From positions 4,344,225 through 4,408,224 of the forward strand of contig OY987308.1 of NCBI GenBank assembly GCA_963920635.1: a stretch of 64,000 bases of DNA. Reading direction: 5' to 3'. This document shows positions 12,850 through 24,762 of this stretch, in pieces. The stretch comes from Pseudeuparius sepicola. Taxonomy: Eukaryota > Arthropoda > Insecta > Coleoptera > Anthribidae. The notes beneath the pieces were generated by a model. That model was given only the letters and a program-made list of their open reading frames with translations. It was not told the DNA's origin and searched no databases. Each line of letters begins with the position of its first letter. The stretch's first letter is position 1. Made by a program: the position numbers and the translations under genes.

Positions 12850-13083
12850 GCTGGACATATAATATGTCTTTGGAATTGGGACGAAACGTAGATTCCGAAA
12901 AACCAATAATGTACAGGGTATTCTGCTAAAAACATAAGTTTGGTTTGTCCAGCTTTTACGGAACCCCCTGTGTCAATTTCAATAAGACCATGGAAAAGCT
13001 CACCAAAAACCTTAAAGTTTTTATCTCTACAATTTTTTCTTCAACTTAAAAAATAAAGATGTTAAGGGGGGGGGGTGAACTTT
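12850..13083. mobile_element. Repeat insertion between leader and finger pieces
   Basis: About 230 bases of non-finger DNA with internal GTACAGGGTATTCTGC and a right end GGATCACCCTGTACAG, resembling the dispersed CACCCTGTA-ended repeats. The left junction lies within the leader (CAAATGAGCAAT) and the right junction within a different finger, so insertion was accompanied by loss or rearrangement. I see no clear target duplication. Confidence 0.5.
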
Positions 13084-13204
13084 GGATCACCCTGTACAGT
13101 TACACTTGGGAGCATGCAACTTACCTGCATGGACTGCATCAAAGGATCTCTTTAAATTCCATTTCCATCTTGAGGTATAAGAACACTTTGTAAATTTAAC
13201 TATT

Positions 13205-13965
13205 CCTTATATTCCAGGACTATCAGATAAGCTAAAACGCATAGGCAATCGTTTTAATGTCAGAACAGTATTTAAAACCAAAAATACATTAAGATCGATG
13301 CTAGTTAAAACAAAACCATTTAATGAGGTACAAAGTTCAAAAAATTGCATTTATTAAATTCCTTGCAAGTGTGGAAAGTTCTATGATGGGGAGACTTGTA
13401 GGCCATTTAACATTCGTTTAAAAGAACATAAAAATAATTATATCGGGCAAAATCAAATTTCTAAGTCAAAAATATGTGAACACTTTTAGTAACAATCATA
13501 GGATTTTGTGGCATAGATCCAAACCAATTCTCAATGAAGAAGTAAGAAATAGACAAAAAATTAAAGAATGCACATTTATTCTAGGAAATACGGACAAGTG
13601 TGTTGCTGAATTTTCAGTGAAATTCGGTAAAATATTATTGCCAGTTATTCAAAGAGAAGTTAATATAGATAATTAGATAGAACACAGGGTACAATATGAG
13701 GCAGGTGGCTAGGCTATTGTTTCTGTTGTCATGACATTTTAACCTGAAATTTATTAATCTGTCACTTCACTTTGACGTGACATGATCTTTGAGAAAGGAG
13801 GAAGATTTATTCTCCGAAAGCTCAGGAAACAAATTTGTTGAAGTTATTTTTCGAGTTAAACGTTCAAAGTTTCGTTTGCTAATTGTTAAGAATTTATGAA
13901 TTTTCCAGGCAACTTGAAAAAGTCGTCTTTTGATCAGTTAGGTGGCGAAAAACCCAATTAAATAT
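13205..13965 (+). mobile_element. Penelope-like retroelement fragment with GIY-YIG endonuclease
   Basis: The plus strand around 13,360-13,470 reads CKCGKFYDGETCRPFNIRLK followed by EHK, then a KICEH stretch, matching the C-terminal GIY-YIG endonuclease of Penelope-like elements (family pattern CxCGKxYxGETxRxxxxRLxEH). A one-base shift after EHF moves the frame to the open stretch that ends at 13,676 (NNHRILW...). The reverse transcriptase is absent. A 3' non-coding part (TTCTCCGAAAGCTCAGGAAA) is shared with the copy at 25.9 kb. Dead 5'-truncated copy. Confidence 0.8.
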
Positions 13966-13984
13966 TAAAGGAACAATTTGTAGT

Positions 13985-15279
13985 TTCACTTGACAGCATG
14001 CAACTTATCAACATGGACTGCTTAAAAGTGACGATTTAGAGCTTGCTTCCTTCTTGAGGTATAAGAACACTTTGTACAGTTATACTTGGGAGCATGTAAC
14101 TTATCAGCATGGACTCCATCAATGTGAATCTTTAAATTCCCTTTCCTGTTTGTGGTATAGGAACACTTTGTACAGTTATACTTGGGAGCATGCAACTTAT
14201 CACTATGGACTGCTTCAAAGTGACATTTTACACTCCCTTTCCATCTTGAAGTAAATGAACACTTTGTACAGTTATGCTTGGAAGCATGTGACTTATCAGC
14301 ATGGAATGCATCAAAGTGTTTCTTTACATTCTCTTTCCATCTTGAAGTAAACGGGCACTTCGTACAGTTATGCTTGGCAGCAAGCAACTTATCGACATGA
14401 ACTGCAAAGTGACGATTTAGATCCAACTTCCATCTTGAGGTGTAAGAACACTTTGTGCAGCTATACTTGGGAGCAAGTGACTTATCAGCATGGACCGCAT
14501 CAAAGTGGATCTTTAAATTGGTTTTCTGGTTTGAAGTATAGGAACATTTTGTACAGTTATACTTGGGAACATGTGACTTATCAGCATGGACTGCGTCAAA
14601 GTGACGTCTTACACTAGTTTTCCATCTTGAGGTAAATTAACACTTTGTACAGTTATACTTGGGAGCATGCGACTTATCTGCATGGACTGCTTCAAGATGT
14701 TGTTTTAAACTATTTTTCCATCTTGAAGTAAATGGACACTTGGTACAGTTATGATTGGCAGCAAACATTATTAGACCATTTTGTTCACGATCATGGGTAC
14801 TTTGATTATGGCTCTTCAACTTGTCGCCAAATGAGCAATCCTGCCCAGTGAAGTTATCACCTAACTTCTCATGATCAGTGTGAACTATGTCTATTTTGCC
14901 ACCGATATGGGTTGACACACAATGATCTCGTAAACCGAGTTTCGAGTTGGCTCTAAATGAGCACACCGGACAGAAATGCTTGTCCTGTTTCTCTAATGGG
15001 TTATCGGCATTGTCTTTATCGGCAAAGATGGTCAGTGATCCACACTGCTGCCGGTAGTATGCCAAATTGGGTTCATTGTTAGCCGAGTGTTCGGAATATT
15101 TGCGCTCAATCTCAAACTCCTCGTGGCATTTCCAGTCAGCCCCGTGTTGCAAATCATCACTTGCATTCTCTCTGCAAGGCACATGCTTGACGTCGCCGTC
15201 TGCATCGGGCCAATGGTTAAGTATAAGCCAGCTGTCGGCTTCCTGCTGTTCAAATGGGCCATACAAGTCGCAATCTGAG
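13985..15279 (-). pseudogene. C2H2 zinc-finger terminal exon B, one nonsense codon
   Basis: The exon starts at the acceptor at 15,280-15,281 with leader SDCDLYGPFEQQEADSWL and runs in one frame. TAA at 14,637-14,639 replaces a serine codon inside the third finger. The same frame stays open through about six more fingers down to 14,022, where a second stop falls in an RHF-AVH finger. Relative to C and D, about 165 bases covering the KYTCPKCSFS finger are deleted in frame. Either a recent pseudogene or a short protein with two fingers. The 3' side abuts the Penelope-like fragment, a junction shared with exon E. Confidence 0.75.
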
Positions 15280-15308
15280 CTGAAAAAGAAAAGCCAATTA
15301 GGCGTCAC

Positions 15309-16686
15309 AAATATGAAGAGGATCTAATATATTTTTCTTATACGTAAATACTATCAAGTGTAAGAAGAAAATAAAAAAATGGGAGAATTAAAAGAAATAT
15401 TGATTGATTTACATTTTTAATTAGAAAACTAATTTGCAAAGCCTACTTTATTAATAGTAAAATCTTACAAAACTAATCATAGAATTGCATAAAATTTGCC
15501 ATTATATTCAGCCTAAGTGCAGCTGATTTCAGCACTTCAGAGACACTGTAGTACAGCAGTATTCAATTCGAAAAATCCTATTTTTTCTTTTTGCTCAAAG
15601 CTCTATATTAAGTGGTGTAACTGGCTAAATCTCAGACAAATAATAAGAATAGACTAACCTAAAGGCTGCATTGTAATCAGCCATCATAAAAAATGCAAAC
15701 AAAAACAACAAATTTGACACTAAAGCGTGCATCATATGATAACCAGAATTTACGTTTCATATGCCACAAATCCAACACATTACTCTTCCAACCGTTCTTA
15801 AAACTACACTAATTCACTAATTACTAACTTAACTATGTCTTTTGTCCAATAACCTCAAAAATCTCCTAAAAAAAAACAAGAAAATGCAAAAGTAAACACT
15901 CGAAACACATCAACACAAACCAGCGAAATCTCAACGAACTCTGGATCAGCTGTTGGGGCATAATAATGCAAACGTGCATCGATCACAAAGAGCTCGTGGA
16001 ACGTTGCCACGTTAGCCAGAATGAGCAATTTATGAATGATATTATTTATAGACCAAGTAGGATCAGTAAATTTACAAAATCAGTACAATTAATTGTTAAA
16101 TGATAAAAGTCCAAATTTTTACTATATGTAGATATCAACTAATTGTTCCAAATTGATGTTTTTTTAACGTCGGTTATACATTTATGTCATAAGTATATTA
16201 TTATTTGTATGAGGGCTGAACAATGAAGAGCCAACCTCTGACTTGGAGTTATTTTTTGTGTGATCTGTAATACACAAGATATACAAGTTTACTGGCTACA
16301 CTCTTGTTTTTTCTCCTTTTGGGTATGCAAACCTTGCATAGAATGTCATTCTACTAGTATATAGTAAAATACAATGCAATGCAAAATAGAAATGTTGTTT
16401 TTTTTAGCCCATCCTATATCCTATGAAGTGTTTTTTTTTTAATCAAATTTGAAATTTCCAGTTTTCCATGGAATTTTCTTTAAGTTTTGGGACCGCTGAC
16501 CTTATACATCATAAATTCAAAACGTTATGAGTTACTAAAAATACAATTATATATTCTTACAAACTAAGAAATTAACAAGTTTAGATGTAACCACACTCTG
16601 ACATTCATATTAATTCTTATAACTTATATGAATAAGCTTGTCAAGATATAATTTTACGGACGATTTCTTAGTCACAAATATCATTC
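15309..16686. repeat. Unit flank between exon B and the MQAESKN gene
   Basis: Contains the shared 5'-flank signature (CAAAGCTCTATATTAAGTGG near 15,596 and GGCTACACTCTTGTTTTTTC near 16,290), split by about 600 bases of sequence not seen in the other units (15,640-16,200). No gene is supported here. Confidence 0.5.
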
Positions 16687-17363
16687 AAAATTAAGCAAAC
16701 GTTCATCAGAATCACGGTGCTGTCCATCAATTCCTTCTGTTCAAGCTACTTTGATGCATTTAAACACCTCATTTTCGGTAATCTTGCCATTGTTGTTGAG
16801 AAATATAAAAACTTGGGGTCACACACAGGCCACATTTTCTGGTATTCCCTTTCTCCTCATCATAAATTTTCCTATGCACAGTTTTGATGAGGATCTTTCA
16901 TTTTTTTGACAAATTTGATGATATTAATATTGCAAGTGTAAACGTCGCCTTTGTCCAAGCCTCTCTTCATAACTTGATGAAATTTTAAAAGACCTTGCAG
17001 TTCACTTGGACTAATGGATGTGTGATGGTATTTAAGACGTCTCAAAAAATCTTGCTTACAAAGTTGCAAATGTTTCTTAATGTCGTGGTTAGTAAAGTAC
17101 CCGCACAACTGGCTCTCAATTTTATGCACGATTCGGACGTGTTCCGTGTGCTCCCTCATATTACCGCCGACTTTCTTGTAAACTTTGCATACTGGAAGTT
17201 CCTTTTTGTTGCACCAAACAACCTTCTTATTGTGCCGAGCAACGTTCATCGTGTGCTGGATAATTTCTGGCTGGGTGCTGGCAACACGAATTGACTTGAA
17301 ATAAATATACCTCGAATATGATGGCGGTTTTGGCAGGCTTGCGTTTTTACTCTCAGCCTGCAA
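16687..17363 (-). CDS. MQAESKN-type small protein gene, copy 1 (probably damaged at the 3' end)
   Basis: The start at 17,363 gives a 163-residue frame to 16,872. It contains a Cys/His stretch, PVCKVYKKVGGNMREHTEHV then RIVHKIESQLCGY, and a second group NHDIKKHLQLC that could bind zinc, then a basic helical region. The N-terminal 140 residues match copy 2 (20,419-20,892). Two 6-base differences between the copies keep the frame, which suggests past selection on the protein. After the stop a shifted frame carries NNNGKITENEVFKCIKVA and ends DSDERLLNFE-stop near 16,687; a related tail is seen at 11,341, so the original protein was probably longer. Family not recognised. It lies directly behind a promoter-like block. 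Confidence 0.55.
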
Positions 17364-17394
17364 TATGTTTGTGTCTTGTGTCTCCGTCTTTCAA

Positions 17395-17600
17395 TGAACG
17401 GCCAGTGACGATAATGCACAGGAGTGAGAGTGAGGGTCAAAGATTCCTGTTGGGCCGCTGCAGCAAATATGGAGGTAGAGGCACGTGCCACGGTAGCGAC
17501 TATGCCATGTATACGGCGGAAATTGCGAAATTGCCAAATTCCTAAAATGGCCTTTCGCGCTCCCACTTTTGAGCATATTCAGCATTTTACTTTTCTTCTT
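17395..17600 (-). promoter_or_regulatory. GC-rich promoter-like block upstream of MQAESKN copy 1
   Basis: A CpG-rich island in AT-rich surroundings, holding the palindrome GGCACGTGCC (E-box core CACGTG) and GGTAGCGACTATGCCA. It is conserved in the other units at 20,925-21,120, 11,400-11,590 and partly 6,890-7,020. It lies immediately 5' of the MQAESKN start on the minus strand. Promoter role is inferred. Confidence 0.5.
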
Positions 17601-17689
17601 CGTTCGCTGTTGTGCTCGTAAGAATACGTGCGTGCACGATATTGTTCTCAGAGCATGAACGGGAAAGTTTCTTCCTTCGCATCTTTACT

Positions 17690-19802
17690 TGGAAGCATTT
17701 TACTTATAAGCATGGACTGCTTCAAAGTGATTTTTTACTTTCTTTTCCATCTTGAAATAAGTTGAGACAGTGTACAGTAATACATGGGAGGATGCAACTT
17801 ATCAGCATGGAGCGCATCAAAGTGTTTCTTTAAATTCCCTTTTTATCTTGTGGCAAAAGAACACATTGTACAGTTATACTTGGGAGCATGTTACTTATCG
17901 GCATGGAGCACATCACAGTGTTTCTTTAAATTCCCTTTCCATCTTGTAGCATAAGAACACTTTGTACAGTTATACTTGGGAGCATGTGACTTATCAGCAT
18001 GGACCGCATCAAAGTGTCTCTTTAAATTCCTTTTCTGGTTTGTGGTATACGAACCCTTTGTACAGTTGTACTTGGGAGCATGCAACTTATCAGCGTGAAG
18101 TGCATCAAAGTGTTTCTTTAAATTTCCTTTCCATCTTGTGGTATAAGAACACTTTGTACAGTTATACTTGGGAGCATGTGACTTATCAGCATGGTACACA
18201 TCAAAGTGTTTCTTTAAACTATCTTTCCATCTTGAAGTAAACGGACACTTCGTACAGTTATGCTTGGCAGCATGCAACTTATCAACATGGACGGCAAAGT
18301 GACGATTTAAATCTGACTTCCTTCTTGAGGTATACGAACACTTTGTACAGCTATACTTGGGAGCATGTGACTTATCAGCATGGACCGCATCAAAGTGTCT
18401 CTTTAAATACCTTTCCAGGTGTGCGGTATATGTACACTTTGTACAGTTATACTTAGGAGCATGCAACTTATCAGCATGGACCGCATCAAAGTGTTTGTTT
18501 AAATTTCCTTTCCATCTTGTGGTATAAGAACACTTTGTACAGTTATACTTGGGAGCATGTGACTTATCAGCATGGTACGCATCAAAGTGTTTCTTTAAAT
18601 TACCTTTCCATCTTGAAGTAAACAGACACTTCGTACAGTTATGCTTGGCAGCATGCAACTTATCAACATGGACTGCAAAGTGACGATTTAGATCCCGCCT
18701 CCATCTTGAGGTATAAGAACACTTTGTACAGCTATATTTGGGAGCAAGTGACTTATCAGCATGGACTGCATCAAAGTGTCTCTTTAAATACATTTTCTGG
18801 TTTGAAGTATAGGAACACTTTGTACAGATATACTTGGGAGCATGTGACTTATCAGCATGGACTGCGTCAAAGTGACGTATTCCACTCGTTTTCCATCTTG
18901 AGGTAAATGAACACTTTGTACAGTCATACTGGGGACCATGCGAATTATCAGCATGGACTGCATTAAAGTGGCTCTTGAAATTATTTTTCCATCTTGAGGT
19001 ATAGGAACATTTTGTACAGTTATACTTGGGAGCATGCGACTTATCTGCATGGACGCCTCCAAGATGTTGTTTTAAATTATTTTTCCATCTTGTAGTAAAC
19101 GGACACTTGGTACAGTTATGCTTGGCAGCACATGTTATTAGACCATTTTGTTCACGATCATGGGTACTTTGATTATGGCTCTTCAACTTGTCCTTTCTTA
19201 ACGTACTAAAGGAGCACTTTTGGCAAGTATACTTCCTAGTAGAAGACTTATCAGCATTGCTTGACTTTGAACCAGTATTTGTCGTACAACTTTTTTCGGG
19301 ATCATGGCTTTCTCTATCAATCTGCTTATCATTGTTCTTTCCTAAGTCACCAAATGAGCAATCCTGCCCAGTGAAGTTATCACCTAACTTCTCATGACCA
19401 GTATGAACTATGTCTATTTTGCCACCGATATGGGTTGACTCACAATGATCTCGTAAACCGAGTTTCGAGATGGCGCTAAATGAGCACATCGGACAGAAAT
19501 ACTTATCCTGTTTCTCTAATGGGTTATCGGCATTGTCTTTAACGGCAAGGATGTTCTGTGATCCACACTGCTGCCAGTAGTATGCCAAATTGGGTTCATT
19601 GTTAGCCGTTTGTTCGGAATATTTGCGCTCAATCTCAAACTCCTCGTGGCATTTCCAGTCAGCCCCGTGTTGCAAATCATCACTTGCATTTTCGCTGCAA
19701 GGCGCGTGCTTGACGCCGCCGTCTGCATCGGGCCAGTGGTTGAGTATAAGCCAGCTGTCGGCTTCCTGCTGTTCAAATGGGCCATACAAGTCGCAATCTG
19801 AG
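17690..19802 (-). CDS. C2H2 zinc-finger protein, terminal exon C (15 fingers)
   Basis: The longest array. From the acceptor at 19,803-19,804 the frame is open to TAA at 17,891. Leader SDCDLYGPFEQQEADSWL, then 15 finger repeats. Fingers 1-2 are divergent (FCPMCSF, YTCQKCSF); fingers 3-15 are CTKC-type with ADKxHAPKY linkers. Fingers 7-10 and 11-14 form a duplicated four-finger block. Two fingers have a shortened H-x3-H (RHFAVH). The penultimate finger has Cys changed to Gly (CTKGSY). The stop is a Ser-to-TAA change, and degenerate fingers continue to about 17,690 with more stops, so the protein has lost its original C-terminus. Upstream exon unknown. Sequence-specific DNA binding is inferred from the fold. 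Confidence 0.8.
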
Positions 19803-19831
19803 CTGAAAAAGAAAAGCCAATTAGGCGTCAC

Positions 19832-20418
19832 AAATATGAGGAAGATCTAATATATATACGTAAATACTATCAAGTCTAAGAAGAAAATTAAGAAACGGGA
19901 GAATTAAAACAAATGTTGATTTATCTACATTTTTAATTATAAAACTAATTTGCAAAGCCTACTTTATTAATAGCAAAAACTTACATAATACCCTTATTTT
20001 TTTCTCTTTTGCTCAAAGCTCTATATTAAGTGGTGTAACTGGCTAAATAATGAAGAGCCAACCTCTGACTTGGAGTTATTTTTTTGTCTGATCTGTAATA
20101 CATGGGATATACAAGTTTACTTGCTACACTCTTGTTTTTCCTCCTTTTGGGTATGCAATCCTAGCATAAAATGTCACTCTATTATTATATAGTAAAATAC
20201 AATACAATGCAATGCAAAATAGAAATTCCGTTTTTTTTTGTATGAAGTAGTTTTTGTAATCAAATTTCAAATTTCCGGTTTTCCATGGAATTTTGTTTAA
20301 AAGTTTTGGGGCAAAATTCAAAACATTATGAGTTACTAAAAATAGCTACAACTACATTCTTACAAATTACTTAGAAATAAATAACAAGTTTAGATGTAAC
20401 CACACTCCGACATTCATA
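19832..20418. repeat. Conserved 5' flank of exon C
   Basis: Carries the unit-flank signature (CAAAGCTCTATATTAAGTGG, AATGAAGAGCCAACCTCTGA, GCTACACTCTTGTTTTTCC). A shortened version of the 24.9-25.4 kb flank. No separate gene. Confidence 0.55.
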
Positions 20419-20892
20419 TTAATTCATATAACTTACATGAATAAGTTTAACAATATATATTTTAACTTTGTCCGAGTCTCGCTCCCTAACTTGATGAAAT
20501 TCTAAAAGATCTTGAAGTTCACTTGGGCTAAAGGATGTGTGACGGTATTTAAGACTTACCGATAAATCTTGCTCACAAAGCTGCAAATGTTTCTTAATGT
20601 CGTGGTTAGTAGAGGCCAAGTACCCGCACAACTGGCTCTCAATTTTATGCACGATTCGGACGTGTTCCGTGTGCTCCCTCATATTACCGCCGACTTTCTT
20701 GTAAACTTTGCATACTGGAGGTTTCTTTTTGTTGCACCGAACAACCTTGTCCTTCTTATTGTGCCGAGCAACGTTCATCATTTGCTGGACAATTTCTGGC
20801 TGGGTGCTGGCAACACGAATTGACTTGAAATAAATATACTGCGAATATGATGGCGGTATTGGCTGGCTTGCGTTTTTACTCTCAGCTTGCAA
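20419..20892 (-). CDS. MQAESKN-type small protein gene, copy 2, 3' truncated
   Basis: 157-residue frame starting MQAESKNASQPIPPSYSQYI. It matches copy 1 at about 90% over the first 140 residues, including the VCKVYKKVGGNMREH and HDIKKHLQLC groups. It has two extra dipeptides (KD and AS) relative to copy 1, both in frame. The end (KVKIYIVKLIHVSYMN) is unrelated to copy 1 because a deletion of roughly 200 bases joins the frame to downstream flank DNA. Likely not fully functional. Function unknown. Confidence 0.5.
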   Translation of the reverse strand: MQAESKNASQPIPPSYSQYIYFKSIRVASTQPEIVQQMMNVARHNKKDKVVRCNKKKPPVCKVYKKVGGNMREHTEHVRIVHKIESQLCGYLASTNHDIKKHLQLCEQDLSVSLKYRHTSFSPSELQDLLEFHQVRERDSDKVKIYIVKLIHVSYMN

Positions 20893-20924
20893 TGTGTTTG
20901 TGTCTCGTGTCTCCGTCTTTCAAT

Positions 20925-21120
20925 GAACAGCCAGTGACCACAATGAACAGTAGTGAGAGTGAGGGTCGAAAGCTCGTGTTGGGCCGCTGCGGCAAATATG
21001 GAGGCAGAGGCACGTGCCATGGTAGCGACTATGCCACGTTGATGGCGGAAATCGCGAAATTGCCAAATTCCTAAAATGGGCTTTCGCGCTTCCACTTTTG
21101 AGCATATTCAGCATTTTACT
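20925..21120 (-). promoter_or_regulatory. GC-rich promoter-like block upstream of MQAESKN copy 2
   Basis: Nearly the same as 17,395-17,600, with GGCACGTGCC and GGTAGCGACTATGCCACG. It stands immediately 5' of the copy-2 start on the minus strand and 3' of zinc-finger exon D. Promoter activity is inferred. Confidence 0.5.
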
Positions 21121-21229
21121 TTCCTTCTTAGTTCTCTGTTATGCTCGTAAGAATACTTGTGCGCACGAGGGTCGGGTACGTTCGAAATCGTTCTCAGAGC
21201 ACGAACGAGAACGTTTCTTCCTTCGCATC

Positions 21230-24200
21230 TTTACTTGGAAGCTTGTTACTTATCAACATAGGCTGCTTCAAAGTGACGTTTTTCCATCTTGAAATAAATT
21301 GACATAGTGTACAATTATACTTGGGAGCATGTGGCTTATCAGCATCAAAGTGTTTCTTTAAATCCCCTTTCCATCTTGTGGCATAAGAACATTTTGTACA
21401 GTTATAAAGTTGAGCCGTTCTAAGAAGAACACCCCTACGTCATCGTGGCTCGCGCCAACCGAGTTAGAACCGCCTCCGAATTTTACGTACCAACCGAGCC
21501 AGCGGCCTGCGAAATTAGTACGTCCAAGCCACTGAAAATTCAAGTTATTTATATTCTTGTTTTCGAAAGCATGTAGAATGTTAGATGAGTAGGTAATTTT
21601 TAATTTGTAACATTTTTGTAGACCTACGGTATTTATAAACTACCAAAACTGTTTATTAATTGTCTCCCTGCATCGTCGCTCCTGGGTCTGAATTTACCTG
21701 CCATTTTGGGTTTGAATTTAACTGTTTGGGAACTTTCCATTCCCTAATATTTAATGCTGTTTGGAGAAAGAAATAATTACTACTGGATTACAGATATTAA
21801 ATTTGCATCTTGGAAATCCCTATAACACTGGTTGTTAATACAATAATAATTATTAAGCTAATGGTAATTTTCAGACTAAACTTTGGGATATAAAATGCAA
21901 TAAAGAAATTTAAAAATAATAACACTGTAATAGAGTAAAGCTATGTCGGGTTGTCGCCAGATATTATATGTCAACAAAAGCTTTTTATTTATTAGAGCTT
22001 AAAGTTATATTTCAAATAATATAAGTAGGGTGCTGAACTTGTAGGTATAAACAAAGACAATCCCATCTATGTCTTTGGTATAAATAATAATTTACGACGG
22101 ACTTACCCGACACTTTTACGATTTCAGTCAAATTCTACTGTATCGATCTCTACTTTATAAATGGAAATATAACATAAGATGTTTCAGTTGGTAACCGACC
22201 TCTGTGCGTATTTCTAGTGAAGTTTCTACCTAGCGTTTAGTGGTAACAATAATAAAATTCCTCCAAAAAAAAACTGGTATTCGGATTACAAATTCCACTA
22301 GAGAATTCCCGGTATGGATTTTCATTTTTTGTTTCTAGGTAAACGAAAGTTATGCAAAACACAATATAGATTCAGTATAGAAGGAAAAAAATAACAAATT
22401 CATAAATAACAAATAATATCTATTATAATGTAGATAACATAAGTTTAGTAATTATATTTATTAAATTTATTAATCCTTGAGAGGTGTTTTTATGTATACC
22501 TATACTATTACGCTTAATTAACATTTTTATCACTAGCATAGGCAAAGTTTACAGAAATTTTATTCTGTAAACTTTGGCATAGGGATACGCCAATGATGCC
22601 CGCCGTAGCCATGCAAATACCCTGGTTGCTAAGGGGTGGAGCTAATATGTTCTACTGCGCAACTATCTAAGAATGGCTTCCCGGTGTTCTCCTAAGGGCG
22701 GCTCAAGTCTACTTGGGAGCATGCAACTTATCAGCATGGACTGTATCAAAGTGTTTCTTTAAATTCCCCTTCCATGTTGTGGTATAAGAACACTTTGTAC
22801 AATTAATTATACTTGGGAGCATGTGACTTATCAGCATGGATCACATCAAAGTGTCTCTTTAAATTGCTTTCCAGGTTTGCGGTATACGTACACTTTGTAC
22901 AGTTATACCTGGGAGCATGCAACTTATCAGCATGAAGCGCATCAAAGTGTTTCTTTAAATCCCCTTTCCATCTTGTGGCATAAGAACACTTTGTACAGCT
23001 ATACTTGGGAGCATGCAACTTGTCAGCATGGACAGTATCAAAGTGTTTCTTTAAATTCCCCTTCCACCTTGTGGTATATGAACACTTTGTAGTTATTCTT
23101 GGAAGCATGTGACTTATCACCATGGACTGCTTCAAAGTGACGTTTTACACTCTCTTTCCATCTTGAAGTAAATGAACACTTTGTACAGTTATGCTTGGGA
23201 GCATGAGACTTATCAGCATGGACTGCATCACAATGCCTCTTTAAATTCATTTTCTGATATGAGGTATAGGGACACTTTGTACAGTTATACTTGGGAGCAT
23301 GCAACTTATCAGCATGGAGCGCATCAAAATGATATTTTACATTATGCTTCCATCTTGAGGTAAATGAACACTTTGTACAGTTATAATACTTGGGAGCATG
23401 CAACTTATCAGCATGGAGCGCATCAAAATGATGTTTTACATTATGCTTCCATCTTGAGGTAAATGAACACTTAGTACAGTTATACTTGGGAGCATGTAAC
23501 TTATCAGCATGCACCACATCAAAGTGTTTCTTTAAATTCTCTTTCCATCTTGTGGCATAAGAACACTTTGTACAGCTATACTTGGGAGCATGCAACTTAT
23601 CAGCATGGAGCGCATCAAAGTGATGTTTTACATTATGCTTCCATCTTGAGGTAAATGAACACTTAGTACAGTCATACTTGGGAGCATGTAACTTATCAGC
23701 ATGCACCGCATCAAGGTGTCTCTTTAAATTCTCTTTCCATCTTGTGGCATAAGAACACTTTGTACAGCTATACTTGGGAGCATGCAACTTGTCAGCATGG
23801 ACTGTATCAAAATGTCTCTTTAAATTCCTTTTCTGGTTTGTGGTATACGGACACTTTGTACAGTTGTACTTGGGAGCATGCAACTTATCACCATGTAGTG
23901 CTTCAAAGTGACGTTTTACACTCTTTTTCCATCTTGAGGTAAATGAACACTTTGTACAGTTATACTTGGGAGCATGCAACTTGTCTGCATGGACTCCTTC
24001 AAGATGTTGTTTTAAATTATTTTTCCATCTTGAAGTAAACGGACACTTGGTACAGTTATGCTTGGCAACACGCGTTATTAGACCATTTTGTTCGCGATCA
24101 TGGGTACTTTGATTATGGCTCTTCAACTTGTCCTTTCTTAACGTACTAAAGGAGCACTTTGGGCAAGTATACTTCCTAGTAGAAGCCTTATCAGCATTGC

Positions 24201-24733
24201 TTGGCTTTAAAACAGTATTTGTCGTACAACTTTTTTCGGGATTGTGGCTTTCTCTATTAATCTGCTTCTCAATGTTTTTTCTTAAGTCGCCAAATGAGCA
24301 ATCCTGCCCAGTGAAGTTATCACCTAACTTCTCATGATCTATGTCTATTTTGCCACCGATATGGGTTGATTCACAATGATCTTGTAAACCGAGTTTTGAG
24401 ATGGCGCTAAATGAGCACATCGGACAGAAATGCTTGTCCTGATTCTCTAAAGGGTTATTGGCATTGTCTTTATCGGCAAGGATGTTCTGTGATCCACACT
24501 GGTGCCAGTAGTATGCCAAATTGGGTTCGTTGTTAACCGAGTATTCGGAATATTTGCGCTCAATCTCATACTCCTCGTGGCATTTCCAGTCAGCCCCGTG
24601 TTGCGAATCATCACTTGCATTATCGTTACAGGGCACGTGCTTGAAGTCGCCATCTGCATCGGGCCAATGGTTGAGTATAAGCCAGCTGCCGGCTTCCTGC
24701 TGTTCAACTGGGCCATACAAGTCGCAATCAGAG
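21230..24733 (-). pseudogene. C2H2 zinc-finger terminal exon D, frameshifted and transposon-split
   Basis: From the acceptor (first exon base 24,733) a frame stays open to 23,038 through leader SDCDLYGPVEQQEAGSWL and 12 good fingers. Finger 13 lost two bases (CACTTTGTAGTTATT where neighbours have CACTTTGTACAGTTATA), near 23,092. Fingers 13-15 continue in the shifted frame to 22,803 and another lies at 22,712-22,800. A 1.3-kb element at 21,407-22,709 cuts the next finger, and the last fingers lie at 21,230-21,406. Fingers 6-7 and 8-9 alternate YATRWKENLK and FTSRWKHNVK types, evidence of internal finger-pair duplication. A shortened 12-finger product from the first open segment is possible. 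Confidence 0.75.
21407..22709. mobile_element. 1.3-kb DNA transposon inserted in a zinc finger (TA target)
   Basis: Ends TTGAGCCGTTCTAAGAAGAA on the left and, reverse-complemented, TTGAGCCGCCCTTAGGAGAA on the right. The flanking finger codons read GTTA-TA before and TA-CTTGGG after; removing the element with one TA restores the usual GTTATACTTGGG. TA duplication fits the Tc1/mariner superfamily. No transposase frame remains, so it is non-autonomous. Confidence 0.75.
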
Positions 24734-24762
24734 CTGAAAAAGAAAAGCCAATTAGGCATCAC

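Larger units (their letters stand above)
11660..13195 (-). pseudogene. Broken zinc-finger exon (B')
   Basis: Fingers of the cluster family are readable at 11,673-12,170, 12,465-12,660 and 13,085-13,195, with the acidic leader and linker piece at 12,690-12,850. The order is disturbed, several frames are used, and two non-finger insertions interrupt it. Some fingers still show full C2H2 spacing with ADKSHxxKY linkers. It is followed by a Penelope-like fragment and then exon B, so B' and B may derive from one array cut by insertion and rearrangement. Confidence 0.7.

Noticed and set aside
19803..19831. Start of exon C at MTPNWLFFFS (GTG) as a real N-terminus
   Set aside because: The segment is a polypyrimidine tract plus CAG acceptor in every copy, and no ATG exists there. 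It is intron.
17962..24337. Plus-strand frames of YSYTWEHVTYQHG type across the arrays
   Set aside because: They are antisense shadows of the repeated CTKC and linker codons, with no independent domain.
17891..24733. Regular 96-base repeats resembling a CRISPR-like or satellite array
   Set aside because: The repeats translate in one frame into C2H2 fingers with invariant Cys/His, and the variation sits in helix positions. They are coding finger arrays.
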